64,000 nucleotides of DNA from Lentzea flava. Lineage in GTDB: Bacteria; Actinomycetota; Actinomycetes; Mycobacteriales; Pseudonocardiaceae. The position numbers and the translations under genes are program-made. Location of the stretch: NCBI RefSeq assembly GCF_014648475.1, contig NZ_BMRE01000033.1, positions 31,769 through 95,768 of the forward strand, in the 5' to 3' direction. Shown here piece by piece: positions 1 through 8,666 of the stretch. Position 1 is the stretch's first letter. Every line of letters starts with the position of its first letter. The notes under the pieces are model-generated. The model did no database searches, was not told the DNA's origin, and saw nothing but the letters and a program-made list of their open reading frames with translations.

Positions 1-676
1 TGTGCGTGACGGCCTTCGCCGTGACCGCCTCGACCCGGCCGAAGAGGTCGTGGAGCAGGTAGCTCCAGTGGCAGAACATGTCCGAGACGATGCCGCCGCC
101 GTCCTGCGCCCGGTAGTTCCAGCTCGGGCGCTGCGCGGGCTGCCAGTCGCCCTCGAAGACCCAGTAGCCGAACTCCCCGCGCACGCTGAGGACGCGGCCG
201 AAGAAGCCGCCGTCGAGCAGCCGCTTGAGCTTGCGGATGCCGGGCAGGTAGAGCTTGTCGGCGACGACTCCGTGCTTGAGGCCCTTGTCGTCGGCGAGCT
301 GCGCGAGCCGCAGCGCCTCGTCGACGGTCTCGCTGACCGGCTTCTCGGTGTAGACGTGCTTGCCGGCCTCGAGCGCCTTGGTGATCGACTCGACGTGCTT
401 CGACGTGACCTGCGAGTCGAAGTAGATCTCCACCGACGGGTCCGCGAGCGCCGCGTCGAGGTCGGTGGTCCAGCGCGCGAGGTCGTGCCGTTCCGCGATC
501 TCCTTGAGCTTGTCGGCGTTGCGCCCGACGAGCACGGGTTCGACCTTGATCACGGTCCCGTCCGGCAACCGCACGCCTTCTTCGCGCAGCGGGAGGAGGG
601 ACCGGACCAGGTGCTGGCGATACCCCATCCGCCCGGTGACGCCGTTGACCGCCACTCCGATGGTCCGAACCGCCAT
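1..676 (-). CDS. Gfo/Idh/MocA family oxidoreductase (3' part outside window)
   Basis: Reading the minus strand from an ATG at 676 gives an open frame that runs off the window edge, about 225 residues. It starts MAVRTIGVAVNGVTGRMGYR and contains the EKP signature (YTEKPVSETVDEAL, about residues 110-123) typical of Gfo/Idh/MocA NAD(P)-dependent sugar and inositol dehydrogenases. A GG-rich substrate-domain segment (QDGGGIVSDMFCHW) follows. The opposite strand is also open but looks like a shadow. It is divergent from a LacI regulator, with a perfect LacI-type palindrome at 700-713 just upstream, so sugar-responsive repression is likely. The substrate is unknown. Confidence 0.85.
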   Translation of the reverse strand, partial: MAVRTIGVAVNGVTGRMGYRQHLVRSLLPLREEGVRLPDGTVIKVEPVLVGRNADKLKEIAERHDLARWTTDLDAALADPSVEIYFDSQVTSKHVESITKALEAGKHVYTEKPVSETVDEALRLAQLADDKGLKHGVVADKLYLPGIRKLKRLLDGGFFGRVLSVRGEFGYWVFEGDWQPAQRPSWNYRAQDGGGIVSDMFCHWSYLLHDLFGRVEAVTAKAVTH

Positions 677-699
677 CACACCTCCCTGGTAGGAGCGCT

Positions 700-713
700 G
701 GAAAGCGCTTTCC
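700..713. promoter_or_regulatory. LacI-family operator palindrome
   Basis: GGAAAGCGCTTTCC is a perfect 14-bp palindrome with the central CG typical of LacI/GalR operators. It lies 24 bp upstream of the oxidoreductase start and about 85 bp upstream of the LacI gene, so it could control both divergent genes. Confidence 0.75.
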
Positions 714-798
714 CGCCACGCTAGTTGCGGCACTTGACGGCCGTCAACCTCCGCGCGAGTTAGTCTCAGCGCTCACATGCACGTTGACGGAGGTGGTC

Positions 799-1815
799 GT
801 GTCCGCCCGACAGGTGACACTTGCCGAGGTGGCCAAGCAGGCAGGTGTGTCGCTGGCGACCGCCTCGCGCGTGCTGAACGGCAGCACGCGGCAGGTGAGC
901 GAGGAGCTGAGCGACCGCGTCCTGCGCACAGCGGAGCAGCTCGGTTACGTGCCGAACGCGTCCGCGCAGGCGCTGGCCCGCAACTCGAGCTCGCTCGTCG
1001 GCCTGGTCGTCCACGACATCACCGACCCGTACTTCTCGTGCATCGCGGCGGGCGTGACCAGGGTGGCAGAGGAGGCCGGGCTCGTGGTCGTGCTGGGCAC
1101 GACCGGGCGGCGGCCGGAGCGCGAGGTGGAGCTGCTGTCCACGCTGCGCGCGCATCGGGCGCGCGCGGTGGTGCTGGCCGGTTCGCGGACCACCGATCGT
1201 TCGGCGCAGTCGCGGCTGGCAGCGGAGATCGACGCGTTCACCGAGCAGGGCGGGCGGGTCGCGTGCGTGTCGCAGGCGAAGCTCGGCACCGACACTGTCG
1301 TGCCGGGCAACCGGGCGGGAGGGCGAGCGCTGGCGCGTGCCCTGACCGAGCTCGGGCACAAGAAGTTCGCCGTTCTGGGTGGACCTTCCGACCTCTTCGT
1401 GGCGAGGGACCGGCTCGCCGGGTTCAAGGCGGGGCTCGCGGACGCCGGGATCGCGCCGCCCGTGGTGATCAACGGCGCGTTCACCCGTGACGGCGGGTAC
1501 GAGGCCGCGTTGGAACTGTTGGCGTCGAAGACGCGTGCCACCTGCGTGTTCGCCGTGACCGACGTGATGGCGATGGGCGCGATGGCGGCGCTGCGGGAAC
1601 GTGGCGTGCGGGTGCCGGAGGACATGTCGATCGCCGGGTTCGACGACATCCCGACGCTGCGGGACACCGTCCCCGCGCTGTCGACCGTGCGGCTGCCGTT
1701 GGAGGAGATGGGCGAGATCGCCGCAGGTCTCGTGCTGGATGCCGGTGGTGACGAGCCCCGCACCGTCCGCGTGGCGGGCGAGGTGGTGCTGAGGGCGTCG
1801 ACTGCCCACAATTAG
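799..1815 (+). CDS. LacI family transcriptional regulator
   Basis: This encodes a DNA-binding repressor of about 338 residues. The N-terminal helix-turn-helix and hinge helix are clear (TLAEVAKQAGVSLATASRVL, then a hinge near residue 55). The remainder is a periplasmic-binding-protein-like sensor domain ending with the usual FDDIPTL segment. I chose the GTG at 799 because GGAGG at 789-793 sits five bases before it. A TTG at 784 would add five residues with no visible ribosome site. It is divergent from the sugar-type oxidoreductase and probably regulates it and itself through the palindrome at 700-713. The inducer is probably a sugar or polyol; this is inferred from the family. Confidence 0.92.
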   Translation: MSARQVTLAEVAKQAGVSLATASRVLNGSTRQVSEELSDRVLRTAEQLGYVPNASAQALARNSSSLVGLVVHDITDPYFSCIAAGVTRVAEEAGLVVVLGTTGRRPEREVELLSTLRAHRARAVVLAGSRTTDRSAQSRLAAEIDAFTEQGGRVACVSQAKLGTDTVVPGNRAGGRALARALTELGHKKFAVLGGPSDLFVARDRLAGFKAGLADAGIAPPVVINGAFTRDGGYEAALELLASKTRATCVFAVTDVMAMGAMAALRERGVRVPEDMSIAGFDDIPTLRDTVPALSTVRLPLEEMGEIAAGLVLDAGGDEPRTVRVAGEVVLRASTAHN

Positions 1816-1919
1816 ACTCGTCCGTCCCCGTACCGAGTCATGAGGAGTTGAGCCGTCCCCATGGGGTCTGGCCCAGGCTGGCATACCAATCCGGTCCCTA
1901 GCTGCTGCGGAGCGCGGAG

Positions 1920-3227
1920 GTGACCGGAATCCTTCTGAGCGTGCTCGGCCTGCTCGCCGTCGTGGCGCTGACCGCGGGCACGTTCATCGCGGTGGCGGCG
2001 GAGTTCTCGCTGACCGCGCTGGAGCGCAGCACCGTCGAACGACACGTCGCGGAGGTGGGGGACGCGAAGGCGCGGACCATCGACCGCGCGCACCGGACGT
2101 TGTCCTTCCAGCTCTCCGGCGCACAGCTCGCCATCACGCTGACCACGCTGATCACCGGCTACATCGCGGAGCCCGCGATCGCGGCGCTGATCGAGCCTGG
2201 CCTCGCCGGGCTGGGCGTGCCGCACGCGGTGGCCGGCGGCTTGTCGCTGGCACTGGCGCTGGCGATCGCCACGGCGTTGTCGATGGTGTTCGGCGAGCTG
2301 GTCCCGAAGAACCTCGCCATCGCCAAGCCGCTCGAGACCGCGCGGCTGGTCGTGGGGTTCCAGGCGGCGTTCTCCACCGTCTTCCGGTGGCTGATCAACG
2401 GGATGAACAACTCGGCGAACTGGCTGGTCCGCCGCTTCGGCGTCGAGCCGGTCGAGGAGCTCGCGTCCGCCCGTTCGCCGGAGGAGCTGGGCGCGCTGGT
2501 CCGCACGTCGGCCGAGCACGGAACGCTCGACCAGGGCACTGCGGTTTTGCTCGATCGGTCACTGCGGTTCGGCGACCGGACCGCCGGCGAGCTCATGACG
2601 CCGCGCGTGCGCGTCGAGGCGCTGCGGGCCGACGCGACGGTGGCGGACCTGGTGCTGAAAGCGCGCGAGACCGGGTTCTCCCGGTTCCCCGTGCACGACG
2701 GCTCGTTGGACGAGGTGCGCGGCATGGTGCACGTGAAGCAGGCCTTCGCCGTGCCTGCCGCTCTGCGTGGGACGACTCCTCTGTCCGCGCTGACGCGTCC
2801 GGTCACCTCGGTGCCGGAGACGCTGGAGGGCGACGCGCTGCTGGACCGCTTGCGCGCTTCGGGCCTGCAGACGGCGCTGGTCGTCGACGAGTACGGCGGC
2901 ACGGCGGGCATGGTGACGTTGGAGGACGTCTTCGAGGAGATCGTCGGCGACGTGCGCGACGAGCACGACCGCGGCGAGACGCCGCCGGTGCGCTCGCTGG
3001 GCAAGGACAGCTGGCTCGTGTCCGGCCTGCTGCGCGACGACGAGGTGGCCGAGGCGACCGGGTTCCACATGCCGCCGGGCGACTACGAGACGCTGGCGGG
3101 GCTCGTGCTGGCCAGGCTCGGGCGAATCCCCGACGTCGGCGACGAGATCCGCGTCGAGGGGTGGCGGGTGACCGTGATGCGGATGGACCGGCACCGCGTG
3201 GCCGAGCTGCGGGTGGTGTCGTCGTGA
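1920..3227 (+). CDS. CNNM/HlyC-CorC family membrane protein with CBS domains
   Basis: About 435 residues. The N-terminal CNNM domain has hydrophobic segments (LLSVLGLLAVVALTAGTF and further ones to about residue 150). It includes GELVPKNLAIAKP, a hallmark of this family. A CBS pair (about residues 200-330, with VVDEYGGTAGMVTLEDVFEE) and a CorC_HlyC C-terminal domain follow. Relatives are linked to magnesium or cobalt efflux; the old hemolysin name is not supported by function. It overlaps the next paralogue by four bases (GTGA), so the two are translationally coupled and may form a heterodimer. Confidence 0.9.
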   Translation: MTGILLSVLGLLAVVALTAGTFIAVAAEFSLTALERSTVERHVAEVGDAKARTIDRAHRTLSFQLSGAQLAITLTTLITGYIAEPAIAALIEPGLAGLGVPHAVAGGLSLALALAIATALSMVFGELVPKNLAIAKPLETARLVVGFQAAFSTVFRWLINGMNNSANWLVRRFGVEPVEELASARSPEELGALVRTSAEHGTLDQGTAVLLDRSLRFGDRTAGELMTPRVRVEALRADATVADLVLKARETGFSRFPVHDGSLDEVRGMVHVKQAFAVPAALRGTTPLSALTRPVTSVPETLEGDALLDRLRASGLQTALVVDEYGGTAGMVTLEDVFEEIVGDVRDEHDRGETPPVRSLGKDSWLVSGLLRDDEVAEATGFHMPPGDYETLAGLVLARLGRIPDVGDEIRVEGWRVTVMRMDRHRVAELRVVSS

Positions 3228-4249
3228 ACTTCCTCGTCGTCGTGTTGTTGCTGGCGGGCAACGCCTTCTTCGTCGGTGCCGAGTTCGCGGTGATCACCGC
3301 GCGGCGCGACCGACTGGAAGCGTTGGCGGACAAGGGTTCCTCGCGCGCCCGCACCGCGATCAAGGCGTCGCAGCAGTTGCCGTTGCTGATCGCCGGCGCG
3401 CAGCTGGGCATCACGCTGTGCTCGCTGGGCCTGGGTGCGATCGCCGAGCCCGCCCTGGCTTCGGTTCTGGAGGGCCCGCTCGGCGCCGTCGGGCTGCCAC
3501 TGGCCGTGGTGCACGGTGTGGCGTTCGCGGTGGCGCTGGTCATCGTCGTCGCGTTGCACACGATCCTCGGCGAGATGGTGCCGAAGAACCTGGCGATCGC
3601 CGGTCCGGAGCGGGCTGCGGTGTGGCTGGTTCCCGTGCACTACGGGTTCTCGCGGATGATCGCGCCGGTGCTGGCGTTGTTCACGGCGGTCGGCCGGTGG
3701 GTGCTGCGGCGGATCGGCGTGGAGCCGGTGGACGAGCTGGAGTCGGCCTACACGCCCGACGAGCTGGCGTTGCTGATCGGGCAGTCGCGGTCAGAGGGGT
3801 TGCTGGAGGACTCCGAGCACCGGCGGCTGGCGCAGACGTTGTCTTCCGCCGCGCGCACCGTGGCCGACGTCCTGGTGCCGTTGGACCGGCTGACGACGGT
3901 GTCCGCCTCGCCGACGGTGGGCGAGATCGAGGCCGCGGTCGCCGCGACCGGGTTCTCGCGGTTCCCGGTGCTGTCGGATGCAGGGCTGATCGGGTATCTG
4001 CACGTCAAGGACGTGCTGGACCTGGAGGGCGCGTCCACCCTGGTGCCGCGGGCTCGGGTGCGCGGGCTGCCGGAGGTGCCGGCGGACGCTCGCCTGGACG
4101 AGGCGCTGGCGGCGTTGCGCCGGGCCCAGTCGCACCTCGCGCGTGCGGTAGGTGCCGACGGCGCGGTGCTGGGTGTCGTGGCGTTGGAGGACCTGCTGGA
4201 GGAGTACGTCGGCACCGTGCGGGACGGCACGCACGTCCGCTGGGTCTGA
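3224..4249 (+). CDS. second CNNM/CBS domain membrane protein
   Basis: About 341 residues, starting at GTG 3224, which overlaps the stop of the upstream paralogue. The product begins MNFLVVVLLLAGNAFFVGAE, a CNNM first membrane helix, and contains GEMVPKNLAIAGP. The CBS region (about residues 200-330) is shorter than in the upstream copy, and the C-terminal CorC_HlyC domain is missing, since the protein ends shortly after VVALEDLLEEYVG. Paired long and short CNNM genes are common in actinobacteria. The pair probably works together in divalent cation handling. Confidence 0.88.
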   Translation: MNFLVVVLLLAGNAFFVGAEFAVITARRDRLEALADKGSSRARTAIKASQQLPLLIAGAQLGITLCSLGLGAIAEPALASVLEGPLGAVGLPLAVVHGVAFAVALVIVVALHTILGEMVPKNLAIAGPERAAVWLVPVHYGFSRMIAPVLALFTAVGRWVLRRIGVEPVDELESAYTPDELALLIGQSRSEGLLEDSEHRRLAQTLSSAARTVADVLVPLDRLTTVSASPTVGEIEAAVAATGFSRFPVLSDAGLIGYLHVKDVLDLEGASTLVPRARVRGLPEVPADARLDEALAALRRAQSHLARAVGADGAVLGVVALEDLLEEYVGTVRDGTHVRWV

Positions 4250-4252
4250 GCC

Positions 4253-5131
4253 GTGGCGGTGGTGATCGGAGCCGGGGACGTCGAGATCGACCTGCCCCGG
4301 CTGGCCGCGGAACTGACGGAGGCGCTGCGGGCAGGCCCGGCGGGTCCTGGCCAGCGGGTGCGGGTGCCGGTGACCGAGGACGTCACGGCCATGGTGCTGG
4401 TGCCGGGCCTGGCGCCCGGCATCCCCGCCTACACGGTGAAGGTGCACGCCAAGAACCCGAACCGCTCCCCCGCCATCACCGGCGTGATCTGCCTGCACGA
4501 CCTGGCCACCGGTGACCTGCTGGCCCTGATCGACAGCGCCGGCCTGACCGCGGTGCGCACCGGACTGGGCGGCGCGCTGGGAGCGCACGTGCTGGCACGT
4601 GCCGACGCCCGGCACGTGACGGTGATCGGGGCGGGCGTGCAGGGACGGGCGCAGCTGGAGGCCCTGGCGGCGCTCCGGCCGATCGGGTCGGTGTCGGTGC
4701 GCGACACGAACCCGGCGGCGGAGGCGGAGTTCGTGGCGTGGGCGGAGCGGCTCGGCCTCACGACCTCGGGCGACGCCGGGGAGATCGTGCTGACGGCCAC
4801 GTGGTCGCGGGAGCCCGTGCTGCACCGGGTTGCGCCCGGCACCCACGTCACCAGCCTCGGTGCCGACGAGCCGGGCAAGGCCGAGCTCGCGCCGGAGCTG
4901 CTGGCGGGCGCGCTGGTCGTGGTGGACGATCCCGCGCTGGCGCACGTCACCGCGGACACGACGATAGGCGCGGTGCTGCGCGGCGAGCATCCCGGCCGGA
5001 CCAGCGAGGATCAGGTCACCGTGTACAGCCCGGCCGGGTTGCCGATGCAGGATCTTGTGATCGCGTGGCACGTGTACCGCAACGCGATCCGGAAGTCGCC
5101 TGCCGTGTTCGACCTCGGGTCCGGTATGTGA
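4253..5131 (+). CDS. ornithine cyclodeaminase / mu-crystallin family protein
   Basis: About 292 residues. The Rossmann nucleotide-binding motif (VTVIGAGVQGRAQLEAL, about residues 123-139) and the preceding LTAVRTGLGGALGA segment identify the ornithine cyclodeaminase/mu-crystallin fold, which includes ornithine cyclodeaminase, alanine dehydrogenase and ketimine reductases. It starts at GTG 4253, three bases after the CBS protein stop, so it is probably co-transcribed. The exact substrate cannot be read from sequence; a ketimine reductase or amino-acid dehydrogenase role is as likely as proline formation from ornithine. Confidence 0.85.
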   Translation: MAVVIGAGDVEIDLPRLAAELTEALRAGPAGPGQRVRVPVTEDVTAMVLVPGLAPGIPAYTVKVHAKNPNRSPAITGVICLHDLATGDLLALIDSAGLTAVRTGLGGALGAHVLARADARHVTVIGAGVQGRAQLEALAALRPIGSVSVRDTNPAAEAEFVAWAERLGLTTSGDAGEIVLTATWSREPVLHRVAPGTHVTSLGADEPGKAELAPELLAGALVVVDDPALAHVTADTTIGAVLRGEHPGRTSEDQVTVYSPAGLPMQDLVIAWHVYRNAIRKSPAVFDLGSGM

Positions 5132-5206
5132 CGCCCGAACCCTGTCGAAATCCGTGTCGCCCTGTTCGACCTACGGGTGACGGACACACACAGGGAGGCA
5201 CACGAA

Positions 5207-5809
5207 ATGGGCAAGGTCTACACGGGCGCCAGCACCTCGATCGACGGCTACGTCTCCGGCCCGGACTTCTCCGGCTTCGACAAGCTGTTCCGCTGGTTGC
5301 AGGTGGGCGACGTGGCGTTGACGGTGCCGACGGGTGCGATGACCGTCCACCTGACGCCGCCGAGCGCCGCCTACTTCAGCGGGCTGATCCAGGCAACCGG
5401 CGCGCTGGTGGTGGGGCGCAAGCTCTACGACTTCACCAACGGCTGGGGCGGCCAGCACCCGATGGGCGTGCACACCGTCGTGCTCACCCATCGGCCGTTG
5501 GAGGACACCGAGCACTTCACGTTCTGCAGCGACGGCATCGAGAAGGCGATCGAGATCGCTCAGGCGAAGGCCGGCGACAAGGGTGTGGGGCTGAACTCGG
5601 GCGAGGTGGCCCGGCAGGCCATCGACGCCGGGCTGGTGGACGAGATCTTCCTCGACCTGGTGCCGGTGATCCTCGGCGGGGGCACGCCGTTCTTCGCGCC
5701 GGGCAAGGGGTACGAGCTGGAGGGGCCGGTGTCGGTGATCGAGGGCACGTCGGTGACGCACCTGCGCTACAAAGTCAAGTATGGGGATGCGGCTGCGCAG
5801 GGTGAGTGA
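5207..5809 (+). CDS. dihydrofolate reductase / RibD C-terminal domain family protein
   Basis: About 200 residues, starting MGKVYTGASTSIDGYVSGPD, the usual start of the stand-alone RibD-C/DHFR-like family. The middle carries a GRKLYDFTNGWGG segment and the end has PVILGGGTPFF, where the nucleotide-binding turn lies. The ATG at 5207 is chosen because GGGAGG at 5193-5198 precedes it; an in-frame GTG at 5177 has no site. These proteins are usually listed as NADPH-dependent reductases of unknown substrate. The 3' end overlaps the next gene by 29 bases. Confidence 0.88.
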   Translation: MGKVYTGASTSIDGYVSGPDFSGFDKLFRWLQVGDVALTVPTGAMTVHLTPPSAAYFSGLIQATGALVVGRKLYDFTNGWGGQHPMGVHTVVLTHRPLEDTEHFTFCSDGIEKAIEIAQAKAGDKGVGLNSGEVARQAIDAGLVDEIFLDLVPVILGGGTPFFAPGKGYELEGPVSVIEGTSVTHLRYKVKYGDAAAQGE

Positions 5810-6284
5810 CGCCGACGCGGCGGAGTTGTTGCGGGTCGTGACGGAATCGCTCGCGCACCTGCGGCCTTGGATGTCCTGGGCGACCGACGACTACGACGAG
5901 TCGTCGGTCGCCGGGTTCCTCGCCAACTCGAAGGAAGGCTGGGCGGCCGGGAGGCTGTTCAACCACGCCATCACGGTCGACGGCGCCATCGTGGGCGTGG
6001 CCGGCGCGGACCGCACGGGCGATTCGGTGGAGATCGGCTACTGGCTGCACCCGGCCCACGTCGGGCGCGGCCACGCCACCGCCGCGGCCGCCGAGCTCGT
6101 CGAGTTCGCGTTCGCGCTCGACGGCGTGCGCAGAGTGCAGATCTGGCACGACGAAGCCAATGTCGCGAGCAGCGGAGTGCCACGGCGCCTCGGGTTCACC
6201 GAGGTCGACCGCCGCACGCCGCCGCGCGAACCGGCGTTCGGCAACGAGTCCGGAGTGGACGTCGTGTGGGAGCTGACGCGCTGA
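5781..6284 (+). CDS. GNAT family N-acetyltransferase
   Basis: About 167 residues. It resembles the RimJ/RimL-type acetyltransferases that modify protein N termini or small molecules with acetyl-CoA. The acceptor strand EIGYWLHPAHVGRGHATAAA contains the GRGHAT acetyl-CoA loop (about residues 92-99). The C-terminal strand RRVQIWHDEANVASSGVPRRLGF is shortened to IWHDEANVASS-type spacing typical of the family. The start overlaps the upstream reductase gene. Two ATGs (5781 and 5787) are possible and I cannot decide between them. The target is unknown. A long palindrome follows its stop. Confidence 0.88.
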   Translation: MGMRLRRVSDADAAELLRVVTESLAHLRPWMSWATDDYDESSVAGFLANSKEGWAAGRLFNHAITVDGAIVGVAGADRTGDSVEIGYWLHPAHVGRGHATAAAAELVEFAFALDGVRRVQIWHDEANVASSGVPRRLGFTEVDRRTPPREPAFGNESGVDVVWELTR

Positions 6285-6323
6285 GGCCGCGCAGTCAGAC
6301 GGCCGCATCGTGGCCCGAGCAAC

Positions 6324-6374
6324 CGATGAACGGCGCATTCGTCCACCTGGGGTGAACGAATGCGCTGTTCATCG
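6324..6374. repeat. long palindromic element, copy A, between convergent genes
   Basis: Two 24-base arms (6324-6347 and 6351-6374) form an inverted repeat with a 3-base loop and two mismatches. The left arm carries ATGAACGGCGC. The element sits between the converging GNAT and multicopper oxidase genes and could act as a bidirectional terminator. It belongs to the same family as the elements at 18136, 56669 and 63943. Confidence 0.8.
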
Positions 6375-6400
6375 CGAGCCGGTGCCGCGCGAAACGGGCG

Positions 6401-7858
6401 CTAAGGGACGATCTCCAGCTGCGCCATCATGCCGATCCACGAGTGTTCGAGGAAGTGGCAGTGGTAGACGTAGCGGCCGGTGTAGCCGGTGAACGTCGCC
6501 TGCACCTTCACGGTCTCGCCCGCGGTGATGGGGATGGTGTCCTTCAGGCCCGCGTCGCTGGGCAGGGGCGGGCCGCCGTTGCGCTCCAGGACGCGGAACT
6601 GGACCAGGTGCAGGTGGAAGTTGTGCTTGACGCCGGTCGGGTCGGAGCTCTTGATGAGCCAGGTCTCGGTGGTGCCGCGTTTGATGGTGAAGTCGACGCG
6701 GTCCATGTCGAAGACCTTGCCGTTGATCACGCCGTCGGGGCGGTCGTTGGGCTTGAAGACGAACGACAGGTCGACCTCGCGGTCCACTGTGGACAGGGGC
6801 ATCGCCGGAAGCGGGCGCAGGACCGCGGGAACGCGGCTCTGGTCGGTGGCGCGGCGGACCACGTCGAAGCGGAGGATCTCGCCTGCCACGGCGTCGGTCA
6901 GGACGACCTTGGAGCCGATCGGGTACTTCGAGAAGTCGATGACGACGTCGGAGCGTTCGGCCGAGGAGAGGACGAGTTCCTCCGTTTCGACCGCGTTCGC
7001 GAGCAGGCCGCCGTCGGAGCCGATGCGGGTGATCTTGTCGCCGGTCAGCCTGAGTTTGAAGACGCGCTGGTTGGCCGAGTTCACGAGGCGGAAGCGGTAC
7101 TTGCGGGCGGCGACCTCGAAGTAGGGCTGCGGGACGCCGTTGGCGAGCACCACGGTGCGTTTGGACGGGTCGTCGAAGACCACGATGTTACCGCTGTCGT
7201 CGAACTGGATGTCGCGCAGCAGGATCGGGATGTCGTAGGCGCCGGACGGCAGGTTGAGCGCGCGTTCGGACTCGTCCTCGATGACGTACGCGCCGTGCAG
7301 TCCCAAGTAGACGTGCGCGGCTTCCGTGCCGTGGCTGTGGTCGTGGTACCACAGCGTCGTTCCCTGCTGGGTGTTCGGGTAGAGGTAGAGGCGGGTGCGA
7401 CCGGGCTCGATCACGTCCTTGGGGTGGCCGTCGTGCTCGGGTGCCACGTGGCCGCCGTGCAGGTGGATGTTCGCGGCCTCGTCCATCTTGTTGTGCACCA
7501 TGATGAGGGTCTTGCGGCCCGTCTTCGCCCTGATCGTGGGGCCGACGAACTGACCGCCGAAACCCATGACCGGCGACTGCAGGCCGGGCAGGATCTCGGC
7601 GGTCGTGCGTTCGATCGAGAGCTGGTAGATCTCCTGTTTCGCCGTGGACACCAGTGGCCTGAGCACGGGCGGCACGGGCATCGGGCGTGTCCACGGCACT
7701 ATTTCCGGTTTTGTGCCTGTGAAAGTCTTCGACTCCTGGAACGTGTGCTCGCCGTGCGCCGAGTCCTCGTGACCCTGAGCGGGCGCGAGCAGTTGTGGCA
7801 CACCGAACACGCCTGCCGCGAGACCTCCCGCGGCAAGCACACTTCGTCTGTTGAGCAT
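6401..7858 (-). CDS. multicopper oxidase, Tat-exported
   Basis: About 485 residues. The N terminus MLNRRSVLAAGGLAAGVFG is a twin-arginine signal. All four copper motifs are present: HLHGGH (about residues 132-137), YHDHSHG, HNFHLH, and the C-terminal HCHFLEHSWIGMM (about 466-478), which includes the type 1 Cys and the axial Met. It is a laccase/CueO-like oxidase acting outside the membrane on phenols or metals. I chose ATG 7858 over the upstream in-frame start because AAGGGGA precedes it and the Tat signal then sits at the very N terminus. It lies 72 bp downstream of the SDR gene on the same strand. Confidence 0.93.
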   Translation of the reverse strand: MLNRRSVLAAGGLAAGVFGVPQLLAPAQGHEDSAHGEHTFQESKTFTGTKPEIVPWTRPMPVPPVLRPLVSTAKQEIYQLSIERTTAEILPGLQSPVMGFGGQFVGPTIRAKTGRKTLIMVHNKMDEAANIHLHGGHVAPEHDGHPKDVIEPGRTRLYLYPNTQQGTTLWYHDHSHGTEAAHVYLGLHGAYVIEDESERALNLPSGAYDIPILLRDIQFDDSGNIVVFDDPSKRTVVLANGVPQPYFEVAARKYRFRLVNSANQRVFKLRLTGDKITRIGSDGGLLANAVETEELVLSSAERSDVVIDFSKYPIGSKVVLTDAVAGEILRFDVVRRATDQSRVPAVLRPLPAMPLSTVDREVDLSFVFKPNDRPDGVINGKVFDMDRVDFTIKRGTTETWLIKSSDPTGVKHNFHLHLVQFRVLERNGGPPLPSDAGLKDTIPITAGETVKVQATFTGYTGRYVYHCHFLEHSWIGMMAQLEIVP

Positions 7859-7930
7859 CGCTGTTCCCCTTGGCCCGACGGCTGAATGCGGCGGAAACCT
7901 ACGCCGGGCATCCAGGGGGAACACCTAGTC

Positions 7931-8587
7931 CTAAGAGGCCAGTGCTGCCTTCACCGCGCGCGTGAGCTCGTCGGCGAGCACCTCGTCATCACCGTTCTCA
8001 ATCGCCTGCAGTACCTGGGAAACGACGTCCTCAGGCGAGATCTTGGGGCCGTCGACGCTCGACGCCATGTCCGTGTCGATGAAACCGGCGTGCACGGCGA
8101 TCACGTGGGTCCCCTGCTCCCGCAACGCTTCCCGCGTCGACTTCGTCAGCGACCAGCCCGCGGCCTTGGACGCCGCGTAGCCGCGCCAGGCCGGGCGGCC
8201 GAGGAACGACAGGATGCTCAGCACGTTGACGAGGGTGCCGCCGCCATTGGCTTTCAGAATGGGTGCGAACGCGTCGGTCGTGCGGACGATCCCGAAGAAG
8301 TTGACCTCGAACTCTGTCCGGATGCTGTCAACGTCCTCGCCTCCGACGAGCACGCCCGCGTTGTTGATGACGATCGAGACGTCCTTCAACTCCTTCGCCG
8401 CCGCCTCCACGGACGCGTCGTCGGTCACGTCCAGCTGGACCGGGTTGACACCCTCGTCCACCACGGACGCCGGGTTGCGCGCACCGGCGTAGACCTTCGC
8501 GCCACGCCTCGCGAACTCCTGGGCGAACGCCCGGCCGAGCCCGCGGTTGGCTCCGGTCACCAGCACCGCCGCACCGTTGAAGTCCAT
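7931..8587 (-). CDS. SDR family oxidoreductase
   Basis: About 218 residues, a classical short-chain dehydrogenase. The cofactor motif TGANRGLG is at about residues 11-18, NNAGV near 76, and the catalytic set is visible (Ser in VNVLSILSFLG, then YAASK with Tyr and Lys near 144-148). The ATG at 8587 has AGGAGG five bases upstream; the GTG three bases earlier would be too close. It is divergent from the HxlR regulator, and two identical-type operators lie in the 79-bp gap, so HxlR control is very likely. The electron donor and substrate are not evident. Confidence 0.92.
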   Translation of the reverse strand: MDFNGAAVLVTGANRGLGRAFAQEFARRGAKVYAGARNPASVVDEGVNPVQLDVTDDASVEAAAKELKDVSIVINNAGVLVGGEDVDSIRTEFEVNFFGIVRTTDAFAPILKANGGGTLVNVLSILSFLGRPAWRGYAASKAAGWSLTKSTREALREQGTHVIAVHAGFIDTDMASSVDGPKISPEDVVSQVLQAIENGDDEVLADELTRAVKAALAS

Positions 8588-8599
8588 CACTGCCTCCTA

Positions 8600-8616
8600 G
8601 GTTGGATTTCCCAACC
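8600..8616. promoter_or_regulatory. HxlR operator, copy 1
   Basis: GGTTGG-ATTTC-CCAACC is a perfect 6-bp inverted repeat with a 5-base spacer. It shares the core TTGGATTT-CCAA with the second copy at 8631-8649. The two centres are 32 bp apart, about three helical turns. Confidence 0.75.
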
Positions 8617-8630
8617 GACTTTAGCGACGT

Positions 8631-8649
8631 GAGTTGGATTTGCCAACTC
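8631..8649. promoter_or_regulatory. HxlR operator, copy 2
   Basis: GAGTTGG-ATTTG-CCAACTC is a perfect 7-bp inverted repeat with a 5-base spacer, ending 17 bp before the HxlR start codon. Together with copy 1 it fills the divergent promoter region. Confidence 0.78.
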
Positions 8650-8666
8650 ACTGCTAGGATGGCCAC

